A DNA stretch of 64,000 bases, from positions 1,426,001 through 1,490,000 of the forward strand of contig JAVLRN010000002.1 in the NCBI GenBank assembly GCA_032821775.1, read 5' to 3'. Positions 41,158 to 53,062 of this stretch are shown piece by piece; within the stretch, counting starts at the first letter, position 1; the number at the start of each line of letters is the position of its first letter. The notes below the pieces were generated by a model, which was not told the DNA's origin, did no database searches, and saw nothing but the letters and a program-made list of their open reading frames with translations. The position numbers and the translations under genes were made by a program. The stretch is from Sanguinoderma infundibulare (lineage: Eukaryota; Basidiomycota; Agaricomycetes; Polyporales; Polyporaceae).

Positions 41158-43200
41158 ATGACCCCCGTCGGGGTCGGAGAGACATCCGTCGCCGAGGCGT
41201 TGCCTCTCGACGTGCTTCCTATAATTCTAGAGCACCTCTCTGATCGCCGGGATCTGTGTACTTGTGCACAGCTTTCCAAGACCTTTCACCAGGCAGTTAC
41301 ACCGCTGCTATACCGGACGCTTGATGTCCGGGTAGCGACAAGCAACAAAATTACGGTGAGTGCTCCCTCGACGTAATGTTGGAGCCGACCGTCAACTCCG
41401 AATCGACTGCTTTACGCCCGTTATTAGCCGTTATTGCGCTCACCAGCGTCATCACGGGCATAAACAATTTTCATCGGTGTGAATCGTTGGTGTAACTCAC
41501 ACCAGAATCGCGATTGTACATCGGTCAGTGATCGGGTCACTCCCGATCCAGAGATCGGGCGGTGGTTTGCGTGGATCACTACCAATTTTTGCTGTTGCCT
41601 TCGTGATTGACGGTTGGCTGCTTCGGGATTCAGCTACTGCTTCTGGTGCCCAATGCACGCTGGTCCGATATTGGGAGCATCATCAAAAGGTCTCACCCAG
41701 GTTATAGGAGCCTTCGATCGTGCACCCATCGATTACGATCTTGAACAAGCCCGAATACGCAAAATACGTGCGCCATGTACGAGAGACTGGTGAGCCTCAT
41801 CCCACGGTCCATGCTCGACGTCTCGCAGCATCCTGATTTTGAGGCAGGTGCCGTACGAGTCTACGCTCCTGACCTCCGAGAGGCCTGTCGGAAGGCTCTC
41901 CGCCTCTGCATCAACCTCGAAGGGTTCACCTGGTCCGACGACAGCTCGGAGGTCTGCGACGAGCGGGAGTTCATGGACTACCTCAACGTCCTCCAGCATC
42001 TCCCGCTCCGCGAGCTCGTCATCCGCACCTTCCTCGGCATGTCCGACACCGTCTGGGAGCGGCTCCAAGACTTCACCACGCTCAACAGGGTCTCAATCTG
42101 GTGCATGGAGGGCAAGCCGCGCATCCTTCAGGGCTGGTCCGAGAAGCTCGGCCCGTCGCTCACGCACCTCGAGCTCGGAGTCAGTTCGCTTTCTCGCGTG
42201 CATCCTCATGACTGTACGTCCTGATCACTGAGAGCTCCCCTTCTCGCTTTCTCTCTCGCTCCCCTTTTTTTCTGCCTGCGCAGCGTTGTTCAGGTGTCCC
42301 CGCCTCGATCCTCATTTCAGTCCTCTCGCATCTCCCGCGCCTCCGCGCGCTCCGCCTCAAGGGCGCGCCCTCGTCCGCGATCCTCGAGATCCTCACCTTC
42401 CTCCCCCGCCTCGAGACGCTCGACACCGAGTACTTCGGCCAGGGCGGATTCTCGCGCTACGACGACGTGCCCGCCGCGAATCTGCGCGGGCTCACGGTTC
42501 GCACGAGCTCGGTGCACATCCAGGGCCCGCAGCAGCTGTGGACGTGGATCCGGCGGCTCACGCCGCGGCCGAGCCTCGTGTCGTTCACGCTCAACGCATT
42601 CTCGGTCCAGGGCGAGGCCCTGATCCCGCGCGGCTTCATCCTCGACATGGCCACCACTCACCGGGACACGCTCAGGCACTTTACGGCCGACTCGATGCAG
42701 ATGACGATGGAGGACCTCCAGTGCCTCTGCATCGTCTTCCCCATGCTCGAGACGGTCTCGTGCTCGACAATCTGGACGCCTGAGGGGGTGAGCGGCCCGC
42801 TAGTGGTTTTTCTAGAGGAGCTGTGTGTCTGATCCGAGAGTGTGTTAGGCTCGGTATGAAGAATCGGTCTCGAGGGCGAACAGGCTCCGGGAGCTCAGGC
42901 TCAACTTGAACAATTGGATGCAGACCTACAAGACCAACGAGTGGGCCGAGAGTGAAGCGGTCTCTGAGGCCATCAGGAAATCGATGCTCCGCCGGGACTC
43001 CGTCCTTAGGCTCGTCGGTATCGGATGCAGGATTTATCAGGTATGTGTTTGGTGGATGGAATGGTTTAGGTATTCTTGTTTGCGGCGATGACCGATTAAT
43101 CTTACCGCAGGGCCGATGGGTACACAGGAAGGAGGAGGATGGTACGAGCACGGTGGAGTTTGAGATCGTGTCGAATATCGTGCAAGATCTATGGGATTAA
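41158..43200 (+). CDS. F-box protein with leucine-rich region (about 465 aa)
   Basis: Likely exons: 41158-41355, 41708-41789, 41848-42179, 42284-42787, 42849-43040, 43111-43200; the joined frame is open to the stop at 43200. The first exon encodes an F-box (LPLDVLPIILEHLSDRRDL, CAQLSKTFHQ, LLYRTLDV). Later exons carry leucine-rich, repeat-like helices (HLPLRELVIRTFLG, HLPRLRALRLKG, FLPRLETLD). Probably an SCF substrate adaptor; substrate unknown. Intron 1 (352 bp) is long, and an extra exon ending near 41,697 is possible, so the region between residues 66 and 95 is uncertain. Confidence 0.8.
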
Positions 43201-43530
43201 TCGTCGGATTGAAGCTTCTATTCCTTCCATATTTCCCGGGACTTTTTCGCAATGGCTCTCAGTGTTTCAGTCCTGTACCACCAAACACGGCCTTTCCCAT
43301 ATGTACTAGGGCACTCACCACGCAACAATATCTACTTAACCTCGCTCGGGACACGACGAGTCAGTTCGATCATGTTCAAAGCGACGATCATAAAGGCGTC
43401 ACTTGTCATAGTGTCAAAATATATGCTATGCAAGTGACATCAGCTATCCGTAGTACTGTCACATATGAAAACAAGTCGCGACAAACAAAGAGTAGAGTAA
43501 CACTGCGGGCGTACGAGCGGAATGAAACGA

Positions 43531-44427
43531 TCACATCCCCCGACCCCTTCCCCGTCCACCGCGAATGGGACCACTTCCACGGACGATACCGCGGCCTGGT
43601 GTGAGTTGATGGATCAGCGACAAGGATGCAGGGTCCGCTAGGGTGGAGGTATACCTCGAGATGGTGCACCACGCCCTCTTGGGCCGGCACCGCTGACATG
43701 TGCACCGCGTGCGCTGCGGCCAGCTTCCCTTGCTCGGTTTTGCTCTTCCTTGACGGCGTCCAAGAGCGTGTCTGGCACTCGCAGGTACTTGATCTACATG
43801 GAGGGAGACCGGAGGTCAGTACAGCTCGTCAAGGCGTGGACGATCAGAGCAGATGAATATGTCAAGATGCGGGGTCTTTCAATGAATGCAAAGAGGTACA
43901 ACTACGTATGCCAGACCGAGCACCAGCTGATGCTTCGGCAGTCAACGGCAGGATATATGCGCCTCGTTTGGGAACGTGTGGTATGCGTGCGATTCTACGT
44001 TCAAGAGCGATGGGTGTCGACACAGGACGACTCGAGACTTTCCGTACTGCGCCTCGTTCTTCAAGAGACCACGAACGGATTAAACTCACCGTGCTTCCCC
44101 GAATATAGCACTCCTTCAGCTTCCAGAACTTATCTCCCTCTGCGCTCGTCTGGTAGACCTCCCGGAGCGTGATGTTCATGAAGTTGTCGCAGTTGACGAG
44201 GTGGCCGTTAAACGTCTCGCCATTCTTGAGCTCGACCAACTACGCGTGCGCCAGTGTGCAGCAGTCAGCCTTCCTGAGTTCAGCCCAGCGTAACGGCGGA
44301 GAGTTCCCGTGAACGGCTACTCACCATGGGCTTGTTCTGCGCGGCATTGAGTAGCGATAGCGGAAGCTGGGCGACATGTCTCGTCAGAATCGATGCTCTG
44401 AATGGGTCATCAGCCAGAAAGCACCAT
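43531..44427 (-). CDS. LSM4: U6 snRNA-associated Sm-like protein LSM4 (132 aa)
   Basis: Part of the LSm1-7 (mRNA decay) and LSm2-8 (U6 snRNA) rings. Five exons: 44427-44425 (only the ATG), 44366-44325, 44239-44090, 43793-43655, 43595-43531. The first intron directly follows the start codon and has a CTGAC branch site. The protein reads [15 protein letters not shown], then [20 protein letters not shown] (Sm1), the rest of the Sm fold through [20 protein letters not shown] (Sm2), and a Gly/Arg-rich tail ending GGRGRGRGM, as expected for LSM4. The third intron is 296 bp, long for this locus. Confidence 0.93.
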
Positions 44428-45129
44428 TTGAGCAGTAATTTGTCACAGGCGGAGGAGAAGATGGTGGCGGAGTGCTGCAGAGACGGGTTGCGGATGCTGC
44501 ACGCGCCAGCGCCGCCATCGCGTAGCGAACGCGCGCCGCCCTTGTGTGCACCGTAACTTTTTCCCGTACCAACTCACCTCGGCCACCGTCACGCATTCTA
44601 CCCATCTTTCCATCGCATTCAGTCTGACATGACGTTGTGACCCTCTATCTTTTCTAAATGGACACCGTGTGGCACCGCTAGATCGACTGGTATTCAACTC
44701 TTGCTGCGGATGGACTACGCAATAGCCACGCCCACACGATACATCCGCAACTGTCCGCAATCGTCCGCAACTAGCCCCGGATCTGGAGGACTCTCGCACC
44801 AGAACCTTCCGAGTCTCAGGAACGAGTTCAGGAACGGTCCTTCGAGGTGCTTCCAGTGACTCAAGTCGGGACCGGGGTTGCGATAGCGCAGCTCGCGCAG
44901 CCCGTCCAATGTTGTCATGTGGAATACTGAAACGCTCGCCGTGATCATAATATTAATGATGTCAGGGACCGTTGGATGCAAAAAGGTAAGTACTTACTGT
45001 TCTGCACTGTTCCGTGTCCCTTCAAACTCTCCTCGACATTCACCATTTCCTCCCCCTCCCGCACCTCAAGGCACAACGAGTCAACCTATACTGTGGGTTG
45101 GACGCTGACCGCCGGACCTTGGGCCAATC
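44428..45129. other. Intergenic between LSM4 and the DUF7330-type gene
   Basis: Promoters of both divergent genes. A minus-strand open frame at 44,715-44,981 has a coding-like composition (LRELRYRNPGPDLSHWKHL) resembling the end of an F-box protein, but no partner exon was found. Confidence 0.4.
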
Positions 45130-46920
45130 ATGATTCTCCCCGACAATAACCCCCCGTCGCCAACCAAGTCGCGCGCAGGCCCTCTTTCTCCGGTTTTGGA
45201 GGAGGCGCAAGAAGATCACATTCCCCCACCGCCCGCATACCCTGGGCACACGTCCTACCAGGACACGGACGTCGAAGCCCAGGTTGGCACCCTGCGAACA
45301 CCGCTCGTCCACGTCCAACGGCCCGGCTCACGACCCGCACACCACGAACAATTCGAACCCGCACCGAAACGCTTCCTGAAAGCGTTCGGGCTCGCCATCC
45401 TGATCTACATCGTCGTAGGCTCCTTCACGCGCACAGCCATCTCTGGCCTCCACCGGCCAAGCGGCAGGGGACATGTTAAGGTGAGCGTCCCTTCTAGCAC
45501 ACGCAGGGGCAACGGGCCTGAATATGACCGCCTTGCCCTGACCCGTGTAGTGGCCAGAAATCATCGCTAATCCTGCTCCCAATATTCCCGACGATGGCGG
45601 TCCCCTATCCCAGATCCCCTTCCCAAAACCCTCCGACGGCAAGCTCATCTCCTGCAGCTCTGCACCCGATGCGCTCCAGCTAGGATTCGCCGGCTCTAGC
45701 GCGGTCCCCGTCACGTCTTTCCTCCTCCCCTTGTCCGCTGACCTTCTCTCTATCTGGGGACGGGGTGCGCTGTCGCAAGGCGCCATCAACTTCGTGCCCA
45801 CGACAGACAAATCAATACCGGAGGGAAGCATTCGTGTGGACATCACGCCACTCTATACCACGCGCGACGCGCTCCGCTTAGCAAACATCTGCTTGCTTGA
45901 GCCGACATCTAATCACCGCAGTGTCGCCATCCTCGTTAGTTCCATTTTCTCACCACACCGCTTGTAATCTCCTGCTGATTTCTTATGGTGTAGACTCCGA
46001 GCAGATGGCGGCCCGCGAGCGACCTGGGGTTCACCGTCAATGTGCATCTCCCCGTGCCCGCACGTAGCCACGAGCCGCTCCACATCAACGCATTCGAGAC
46101 GAAGCTCCCGCTGTTCACGCACGTGTTCTCAGATCTCGAAGGCAAGGTCTCGTTCGGCTTGCTCAAGGTGTCCTCGGCGAACAAGCCAATCCACGGAGGC
46201 GTACGTTTTATTATTATTTACTTTGTATGCTTGATCTGATCTCACATGTGTATGCAGTACATCGAGGCTGAGAACGCGACGATCGTCACGTCCAATGCCT
46301 GGATAGACGGCCAATTCCACGTCTCGCGCTCGCTCGACCTCTGGACGTCTAACCAGCCCATCCACGCGGAAGTCATCCTCGACCACAACGCTGTGAGCCA
46401 AGGCGATGCGTCCACCAACCTCACCATGCACACCACGAACGCGTACGTCCTATGTTCCCAAATCACCCCTGCCAGGAAGTAACTCTCGCAACCCTGCAGC
46501 CTCCTCCATTCCACAATCTCCCTCCGCTCGACTTCTCACCCTCGCTCCGGCGGCGCCTTCTCCATCTCCGCGCACACCGAGAACGGTGCGCTCGACCTCT
46601 CCTTCCCTGAGCAGCCCGCCAACAGCACCCTCACGCTCTCCGCACGGACGTCCAACTCGCCTGCGACCGTCCACCTCCACCCCGCGTTCGAGGGTGAGTT
46701 CGAGATCGGGACGACGAACGGCCCGGTCGGGTTCGACCTCGACATGCACGCGAGCGATCCGGCGCACAAAGGACGGAGCCGATTGTGGTTTCTGACCGAG
46801 CGGACAATGAAGGTCTGGCGGGGCGTCGTGTCGTGGGGGCGCCCGAACGACCTCGAGCGTGACTTTCATGGGTGGGTGAGCTTGGAGACGGAGAACGGGG
46901 CGGTGGAGTTGACAGCGTGA
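45130..46920 (+). CDS. DUF7330-type single-pass membrane protein, full length (515 aa)
   Basis: Five exons: 45130-45480, 45551-45934, 45994-46200, 46258-46442, 46500-46920; the frame closes. Residues 1-85 are Pro-rich and cytosolic; a membrane helix follows (AFGLAILIYIVVGSFT). The ectodomain is made of beta-strand-like repeats carrying N-(S/G/Q)-P turns, for example LTLSARTSNSPATVHL and FEIGTTNGPVGFDL, suggesting a beta-helix or ladder fold. The C-terminal part (SRLWFLTERTMKVWRGVV) is conserved in the copy at 62.4 kb. A surface role is inferred from the topology. This is the most complete of the four family members in the window. Confidence 0.75.
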
Positions 46921-46987
46921 GTGTCAAGTTTTGAGACATCAGCGGAAGAAAGCGTTGTGTGTATGTTCTGTATACCTCCTGGGGGAC

Positions 46988-47127
46988 ACTTTGGGATCTG
47001 TTGTTATTGGTAGACATATTCACCTTGTATCACAGTTCGACAATCGATGCGTCGGTTTTACAAACTACGGGCATTTCTTGGAACTCTGATCCGAAGCTTC
47101 GTGCAACGCCTCGTCGGACCCCTCAGT
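46988..47127 (-). pseudogene. Remnant of an exo-polygalacturonase 3' end and 3' UTR
   Basis: In reverse complement this matches the stop-codon region and 3' flank of polygalacturonase A (about 4865-5005): CTGAGGGGTCC, then the GGATCAGA, TTTGTAAAA, GTGATACAAG and TCTACCAATAA blocks in order. The coding part is almost gone. It lies on the 5' side of F-box gene B. Confidence 0.7.
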
Positions 47128-47408
47128 GTCGTCCGTCAATGCCTCCGAGCAATGCGCTGACGTCCCTGCCAAATATGCGATGTTGCCGAGCAAGGTTTGA
47201 TGATGTCGTGCGCTGATACATGCTTACCTATTTTCCCCCAGGAAATACATGAGTCAAAACGCACTCAGGCCAAAGCGTTCCTTTGTTCGTTTTGCACAGG
47301 TGCGACAAACCACAACGCTTTGGCTGAAGCACAGAGAAATATTTTAATGCAGAGTAGGTTTCCCAAATACGAGCACCTCCCGCTCAACCCCTCTCAACTT
47401 AACTCCCC
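47128..47408 (+). promoter_or_regulatory. F-box B upstream region
   Basis: Homologous to 18,551-18,830 in reverse. Relative to copy A it carries a second, inverted copy of an 11-bp block: GCCAAAGCGTT at 47,269-47,279 and AACGCTTTGGC at 47,313-47,323. Confidence 0.5.
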
Positions 47409-48907
47409 ATGGCCACAGACCGCTCCCTAGACGTACCTCTCGAAATTTGTTACGAGATCATCGATCTCTTGCACGACGACAAGCTCGCTCTCCTCAATTG
47501 CGCCCTCGTCTGCAAGGCCTGGGTGGAACACAGTCGAAAGCACCTCTGGCGGGACATACAGGCCATTCGACTCCATCCCGATCGTGATAACCGGTTCAAC
47601 AGCCCACTCCATGGTTCCTATGACCCCGAATACATGGACATGACATTCGCTCACTGGACGATCTCCGTTGAAGAGGCGACCTCTTTCTTCGTCGCGCGCC
47701 CGGATCTTGCCAAGCTTGTGCGGGTGCTCCATCTGGACGGCTACGCCAGGCTGACCCTCGGCGACCGAGCCCGCATTGTCTCTGTGTTCCCAGCATTGGA
47801 GGGGTTTTCGCTTCACCGCTCCGCCGTACTCCCTCCTGACGACGCTGTGCAGCCTGTGGTCCCGGCCGAGGACGACCGCCAAGGTCCGATCAAGCTCTCC
47901 TTCGTTGACTGCAATGTCGTACGCAGGGACTTGGATACCTTGTTCCACGTCATCAACCTATTCGCCGACCGCGAAGTCCCGACACTGTGCCTTCGAGGCA
48001 CCCCGTGGAACCTCTACTCGATCGAAAAGAACGGGTGGGTATTTGACCCCGACGTCGACCTCAAGCCCGGAACGAAGTCGCTCAAGCTCCCGGTGGTTCG
48101 CGGGCTCTGGATCGAGGATGTTGTCCCGCGGCTGATCTGGTACATCTTCGAGGAGACGGCGATGACGAGGGGCCTGGAGAACCTAGAGATCCGACCGTCA
48201 AATCCGTCGATCATCGACACCTGGTCGGACTTCGCGATGATGTGGTCGACGGTGGCGCGATCGGCGGCCGCGTCCACCCTCCGCTCGTTCGACTTCTTTC
48301 CCGGGGCACGTCTCGGAAACGCGTGCCCGGCGGAACTCACGGGCCTGCTGGACGTCGGTGAGTCCATTCTTTCGTACCGTATCATCCCAGCCGGGGAACT
48401 GACCACATCTGTGCGACGAAAGCCGTACGCGACGCCGCCCGGTGCTCGGGCTTGAAGACGCTTTCCTTCGGCATGATCCACACACGCGAACACCGGTATG
48501 ATGATCCCCGCATCCGCTTCGAATACTACGGGGTGTTCAACGCGTACTGCCGGATCCTCGAAGGCCTCCCCCAAAACTCTCCTCTTGAGATATTCCATCT
48601 CACCTTGGTCGCATCGCACCCCACGACGCCCGGCTCGCTGGGGCCCGCGACGCCGCTGGAGGTGATCAAGGGGTGCGATTGGGCTCGGCTGGTGGCCGTG
48701 TTGACTCCGCTGCACCGACGGAGGATCAACTTGTACGTGAGGTTCATCATTTACCCCGAGGTAGAGTCTCGCGAGGACTTGGAGAAGGATCTCATTGCAT
48801 TCTTCCGGCCGGCCTTTGCGCACTTGTTGGCCGAAAATAGGGCGTTTCTTCGGGTCGAGTTCGAGGACTGGCACATCAACCCCCTGCCCCTTCCCGCTGA
48901 CGACTGA
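47409..48907 (+). CDS. F-box protein, copy B (477 aa)
   Basis: Two exons, 47409-48357 and 48423-48907, joined across a 65-bp intron (GTGAGT donor, CTGAC branch site, AAG acceptor) at the same position and phase as in copy A. F-box at the N-terminus (LDVPLEICYEIIDLL, CALVCKAW). The paralogues are very similar up to the intron; the C-terminal half has diverged more, and copy B ends differently (DWHINPLPLPADD). Likely an SCF adaptor of unknown target. It is tail to tail with polygalacturonase B. Confidence 0.85.
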
Positions 48908-49504
48908 GTTTAAAGCGGGTTCAGCGGTCCAGGTCTCGTAGAATTAGTTATTTTCGCACCATGTTCAGGGTGACAGGATACAGATTTTTGTTGTCTGGAT
49001 CTTGTAGTGTCATAGGGATTGTAGGAAACAGGTTGGCGTTGTAGCCACTTTTGGCGAATGATTAGATTCGATTTATGCTCGTCACGCTGCCATCCGGCGA
49101 GCATCGTGACGTTGGTCCAGCTCCTCGTTGGAGTAGTGCATGCCGTACACCATGATCATGTGGACTGCGAACGTCTTCAGGTCTCGGAAGTTGGAAGCGC
49201 AGCAAGGCGTTGAACAGGAACAGCCGGAGGCGCGGCTTGGGCCCCTCCGAGACGGTGATGACCCGACTACGCGCTTACAGCAATGCGATCTGATATGGAC
49301 TCAGATGACACTCACATCTTCATCGAATGTCATCCGTCCTGGGCCCACGTAGGATACTTATCATTTGGCGTCGCGGCGAAATGTGCTGTGTTGCAAGGCA
49401 AGTAGTTTATTAACGAGCGCTGACCTACACTGGCCTATTATCCTACATAACTCAAAGCGCGCTTAGGCGAAAGCGTCGCCTCGTCCGTTTACATATCTGC
49501 GACA
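48908..49504. other. Tail-to-tail spacer between F-box B and polygalacturonase B
   Basis: No gene. The first 200 bp match the spacer between F-box A and the remnant at 16.7 kb in reverse complement (blocks GTCTGGATCTTGT, TGTAGGAAACAGGTT and GTTGTAGCCAC, against 17,065-16,900). Confidence 0.5.
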
Positions 49505-51243
49505 CTAGTCGGTGGTCGCGCACGTCCCGAAGAGCGAAGCGTCGCCCCCCGTTAGCGCGACGTTCTGGCACTCGAAGGAGGCGTCGCCGTACTTCGACGG
49601 AGGCCTGCGAGGAGCCTCTGTCAGACTTCCATCTCGACGGCGCAGAGCAAAGAACGACCTACGTCACCGTGATGCCATTCACGTTCACGTTACTGCACCG
49701 TCCGTCCGGCGAGCAATCGAGGCTCGCGACGACCGCCTTCTCCTTTCCCGACGACGTCCCCGAGATGCTGCCATCCATCCCACACTCGTCAGTTCAGGGC
49801 CAGTACGCATAAATCTGATGCGAAGCTCACTCGGTGAACCAGATGTCCTGGATGTACGTGTTAGACGGGTACTTTGCGCAGTCGCTGGCGCTCGTCTCGT
49901 AGCACTGGTCGATGACGACCGGGCTGTCGACGTTAGACTCGACGAAGCCGGAGAAGGTGATGTTCTTGACGATGCCCGAGCCGACGTTCTTGCCCGCCCA
50001 GGCTTTGATGCGTGCACCGTTCTCCGCGTTCGACATCCGGATGTTCCTAGGGACGCCAGCCAGTGGGTGAGCGACAGAGGTTAGAGTGCACTCCGGGTAG
50101 GGGCAAGGGCAGGGAGACACGGACTTACGTGGCGAGGACGTTCTCGACGATGTCGTACTCGCCGGCGTACTGGCCGAGGGAGCCGACCGAGATACCGCTG
50201 TAATATGGTTTGCGAACGTGCGTTGATAGCACTGTATATGAACAACTTACTGCGAACCGTTGCAAGACAGGTTAGAAACCAAAATGTTAGTAGCGTCTGT
50301 CCGACGGTAGCCCACTCGTCAACACACAATCAACGCAACCAGGAAGAAGATGCGTACTCGGCTTGAAGCTGACGCAGTCGTCCCCGTTGTTGATGTCTGA
50401 GTCCGCGATGGTGACATTGTCGCTCCGGAAGATGTCCCAGCCGTCCGTGTTCTGCGCCGCGTGTGACGAGGTCGACACAGCGGAGATGGTGATGTTGCGG
50501 AAGACGACGTTCTTTCCTTCGTTCACCTATAGCGTTCGCCGGTCAGACAAGGCAGCTATGCAGAGACGCATCCTGGGTACACACGAAATTGATCCACTCC
50601 GGTCCGTTGATCATCTTGATGTTCTGCACTGTAACATTGGTCGCCTGGTACAAAGTCAGCAAGATGGGGCGAACGGTCTTGTCGCTCTTTGCGCTGCGCA
50701 TATACCCCGTCAGTGTTGCCGCTTTCTCGCTATATGGGCAAGCACAACATACAATGCGTCGTACCACGCCTGTCCGGAGCCGTCGAGAGTGCCTCCGCCA
50801 TCGAGGACGATGTTGGTGCCGCCCAAGAGCCAGAACGCGGCCTGGTCCTGGAAGGAGAACGTGAATGCATTGTCCGTCCAGTAGCCGAGGTCGTCATTGA
50901 ACTTGATCGTCCCTTGCAAGTTCTGCAATGGGTGCCATCAGCATACATGTCATGCCGACGGCAGCTACAGAAGAGGATATGCGCATACAATGTGCTTGTT
51001 GGAGAGGCCGGTCATGTTGAGCTTGGACTGAATGGAGAGCATCGTGCCAGACGGAATGATGACCGTGGGGCAGCTCGCGTCCGCGGCAGCGTTGAGGAAC
51101 GCTGGAGCATCGTCCAAGCCACTAGCGGTGAGCGTGCAGGCACTCGAAGCTCTGGCCTTGGGCGGAGGGGAGACGGATGCCCCATACGCGACACCGGCGA
51201 GGGCAAATAGCAACAGAGCGACCTTTGCGAAAGCTGTGTCCAT
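49505..51243 (-). CDS. Exo-polygalacturonase, GH28, copy B (about 412 aa)
   Basis: Same nine-exon plan as copy A, on the opposite strand; ATG at 51243, TAG at 49507-49505. Signal peptide (LLLFALAGVAYG) and all GH28 motifs are present (NTDGWD, GDDCVSF, GISVGSLGQY, ARIKAW). It differs from copy A by scattered substitutions (AAQNTDGWDIF for AAKNTDGWDVF; C-terminus CATTD for CTTTN). Introns are also close to identical, for example three differences in 58 bp for intron 3. All exons are open, so the gene looks functional. It is divergent from membrane-protein copy B. Confidence 0.9.
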
Positions 51244-52002
51244 GGTTGGTGCGGTGGAGCAGCGCATAGGTCCGACAGTCGAAACGGGGGCATATATGCG
51301 TCCTTCGCGGTTACTCGAAAGGCAAAACCATATGACCGGAGAGCTTCGCACGTTCTAGCGGGCCGTCGGTGCGGGGGAGAAGTCTGCGCGATACCTACAA
51401 GTACCGAAATTTAGCAGTGTCCAGGCGCGGTTGACTGGCATGGAAGAACGGGGATGCGCGAGGAGTGAAAGGTTAAGGAGAACATTCGGAGCCGCATCGC
51501 ACCCCATGACCAGGATTCTCGTCCATGCGGGGTAACTGGCCTCGCTAAAGAGCGGCATACGTGATGGAAATAAGGTGGTGGAGTACAGAACTGAATGGGG
51601 ATGAGGATGTACGTACGTGGAGACGAACCGGTGACCGGAAGTAGGCCACGGTAGTCTGCTTGGCTTCTAGAGCTGCTGATCCTTGACACATTGCCGTGCA
51701 TCGTGGATGGCCCCCATTACGTCGATGGTGAACATAGATCTGTATATAGTGGATGGTCAGTTCGGGTGAGAGTGTTCGTGTGAATGCTGTGTATGCATGC
51801 ACCTATGTGACTTCTAATTCCTCCGATATACCATCGCCCTAGTGTGCCATGACAATGTCTCTGAGTCTGCAGTTCGAGCTGAAGTTCGCGACTTGACCAT
51901 GATCTTCATTGGAACACGCGCGGAGAGCATTGGAATCTGGTTTAATAGGCCAATACTGCGCCGAAGGGGCGAGGGGGGAAGAGGGATACGTGGGCGCCAT
52001 CG
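51244..52002. promoter_or_regulatory. Shared divergent promoter region, copy B
   Basis: 759 bp, inverted counterpart of 2362-3130 with high similarity throughout, including the CATATATGC box about 50 bp before the polygalacturonase start. Confidence 0.5.
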
Positions 52003-53062
52003 ATGGATGGAGTCGTCGTGGTCGCTGCTCAACCTGGGGACGCACCAAACGCGGAGGGCGGCAACACCGTGCCGGGACCGGTCCGGGCATGCAGAGGGCG
52101 CTCAACAGTTGCTGTCACCATCGCCTGCCAGCTTGTACTCTGCGTTCTCCTCTACTCGTCCTCCGCTTCAGTGTTCTCTTGGTTCTACACTGCTGCGGGA
52201 GCCCTGCTTCCGGCTTTCTTAAATACTTGGAACGTCATGACACGACCTACACTTCTTGCCGCGCTCAGACGATCGCTGCATGCCCCCCGAACCCTCCGAT
52301 CGCAAGGAATCAACCTCGAGAACGTGAAGCCAGTGTACGACTGCGGGAGCTTGCCGTGGTGGGCTCGGTGGACGTACTTCATCGTTGCAGTGGATCTCAT
52401 CGTAGTGTGCGTTTCGATTCCCTCCCCGTCACCTCCGCTCGCCCTCTTATGGTGCCTGTTTTAGTACCGCCACCTGCGAGCTATCATGGAACCACTGGAC
52501 AAAATGGGAACAGCTCCCTTCCGAAGCTTCTGGCTCAACAACGCCCTCATCGGGGTCTTCCACCTCGACGCCACAGCCCAAAGACCCGTCCCAGGGCATG
52601 GGCCACAAGGTCCTCCGACCGTGGTGGCAAAGAGGTGTCTTCGCCCTCTCCACGTTCGTTACTGGTATCGGCCTCGGAGCTATGCTGCTTGGAAGTCGTT
52701 CTCGTATCGTTCGCCGCATGTTCATCCTCCCGTCCGCCTCTCCCCCGTCCACTTCGGTCCCCGCCTCAAAACGTACTTTGGCAGACCGACAGGTTATCAT
52801 CCAATCCACCCTGCACTCAAACTCCCAAGGCGTCGTCATCCCTCTCCAGCGCACCCGTCTAGTCCAGAGCTCTGATCCGTCCCAGATGATGATCGGGCTC
52901 AAGGACGGCCGCGGCCACTACGCTCTCGCATTGGACAGGGCCGAGGTTCACGGGAAAAAACTGTCGCTGTGGGACGCTCGGAAGGAGATGTTTACGGAAT
53001 GGTACGGAGAGAGGAAAGGACAGCAGATGTTCTTGAATAGCTCGAAGGTCAAGGGGGCGTGA
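52003..53062 (+). CDS. Two-helix membrane protein, copy B (333 aa, unknown function)
   Basis: Exons 52003-52406 and 52465-53062, 58-bp intron, same boundaries as copy A. Membrane segments are near the middle (TYFIVAVDLIV) and in exon 2 (GVFALSTFVTGIGLGAMLLG); a conserved C-terminal block follows (QMMIGLKDGRGHYALALD, SLWDARKEMFTEWYGERKGQ). The first 35 residues differ from copy A because of several small indels that change the local frame; from the first helix onward the copies align well. The role is unknown; both copies remain open, so selection for function is likely. Confidence 0.75.

Noticed and set aside
44715..44981. Possible terminal exon of an F-box-like gene
   Set aside because: Composition looks coding, but no upstream exon, start or homologous gene could be joined; kept only as a note in the intergenic entry.
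51909..52862. 317-codon plus-strand frame overlapping membrane-protein copy B
   Set aside because: It runs through the intron of the real gene in another frame and its reading is Arg/Ser/Pro-rich; the two-exon model is supported by copy A.
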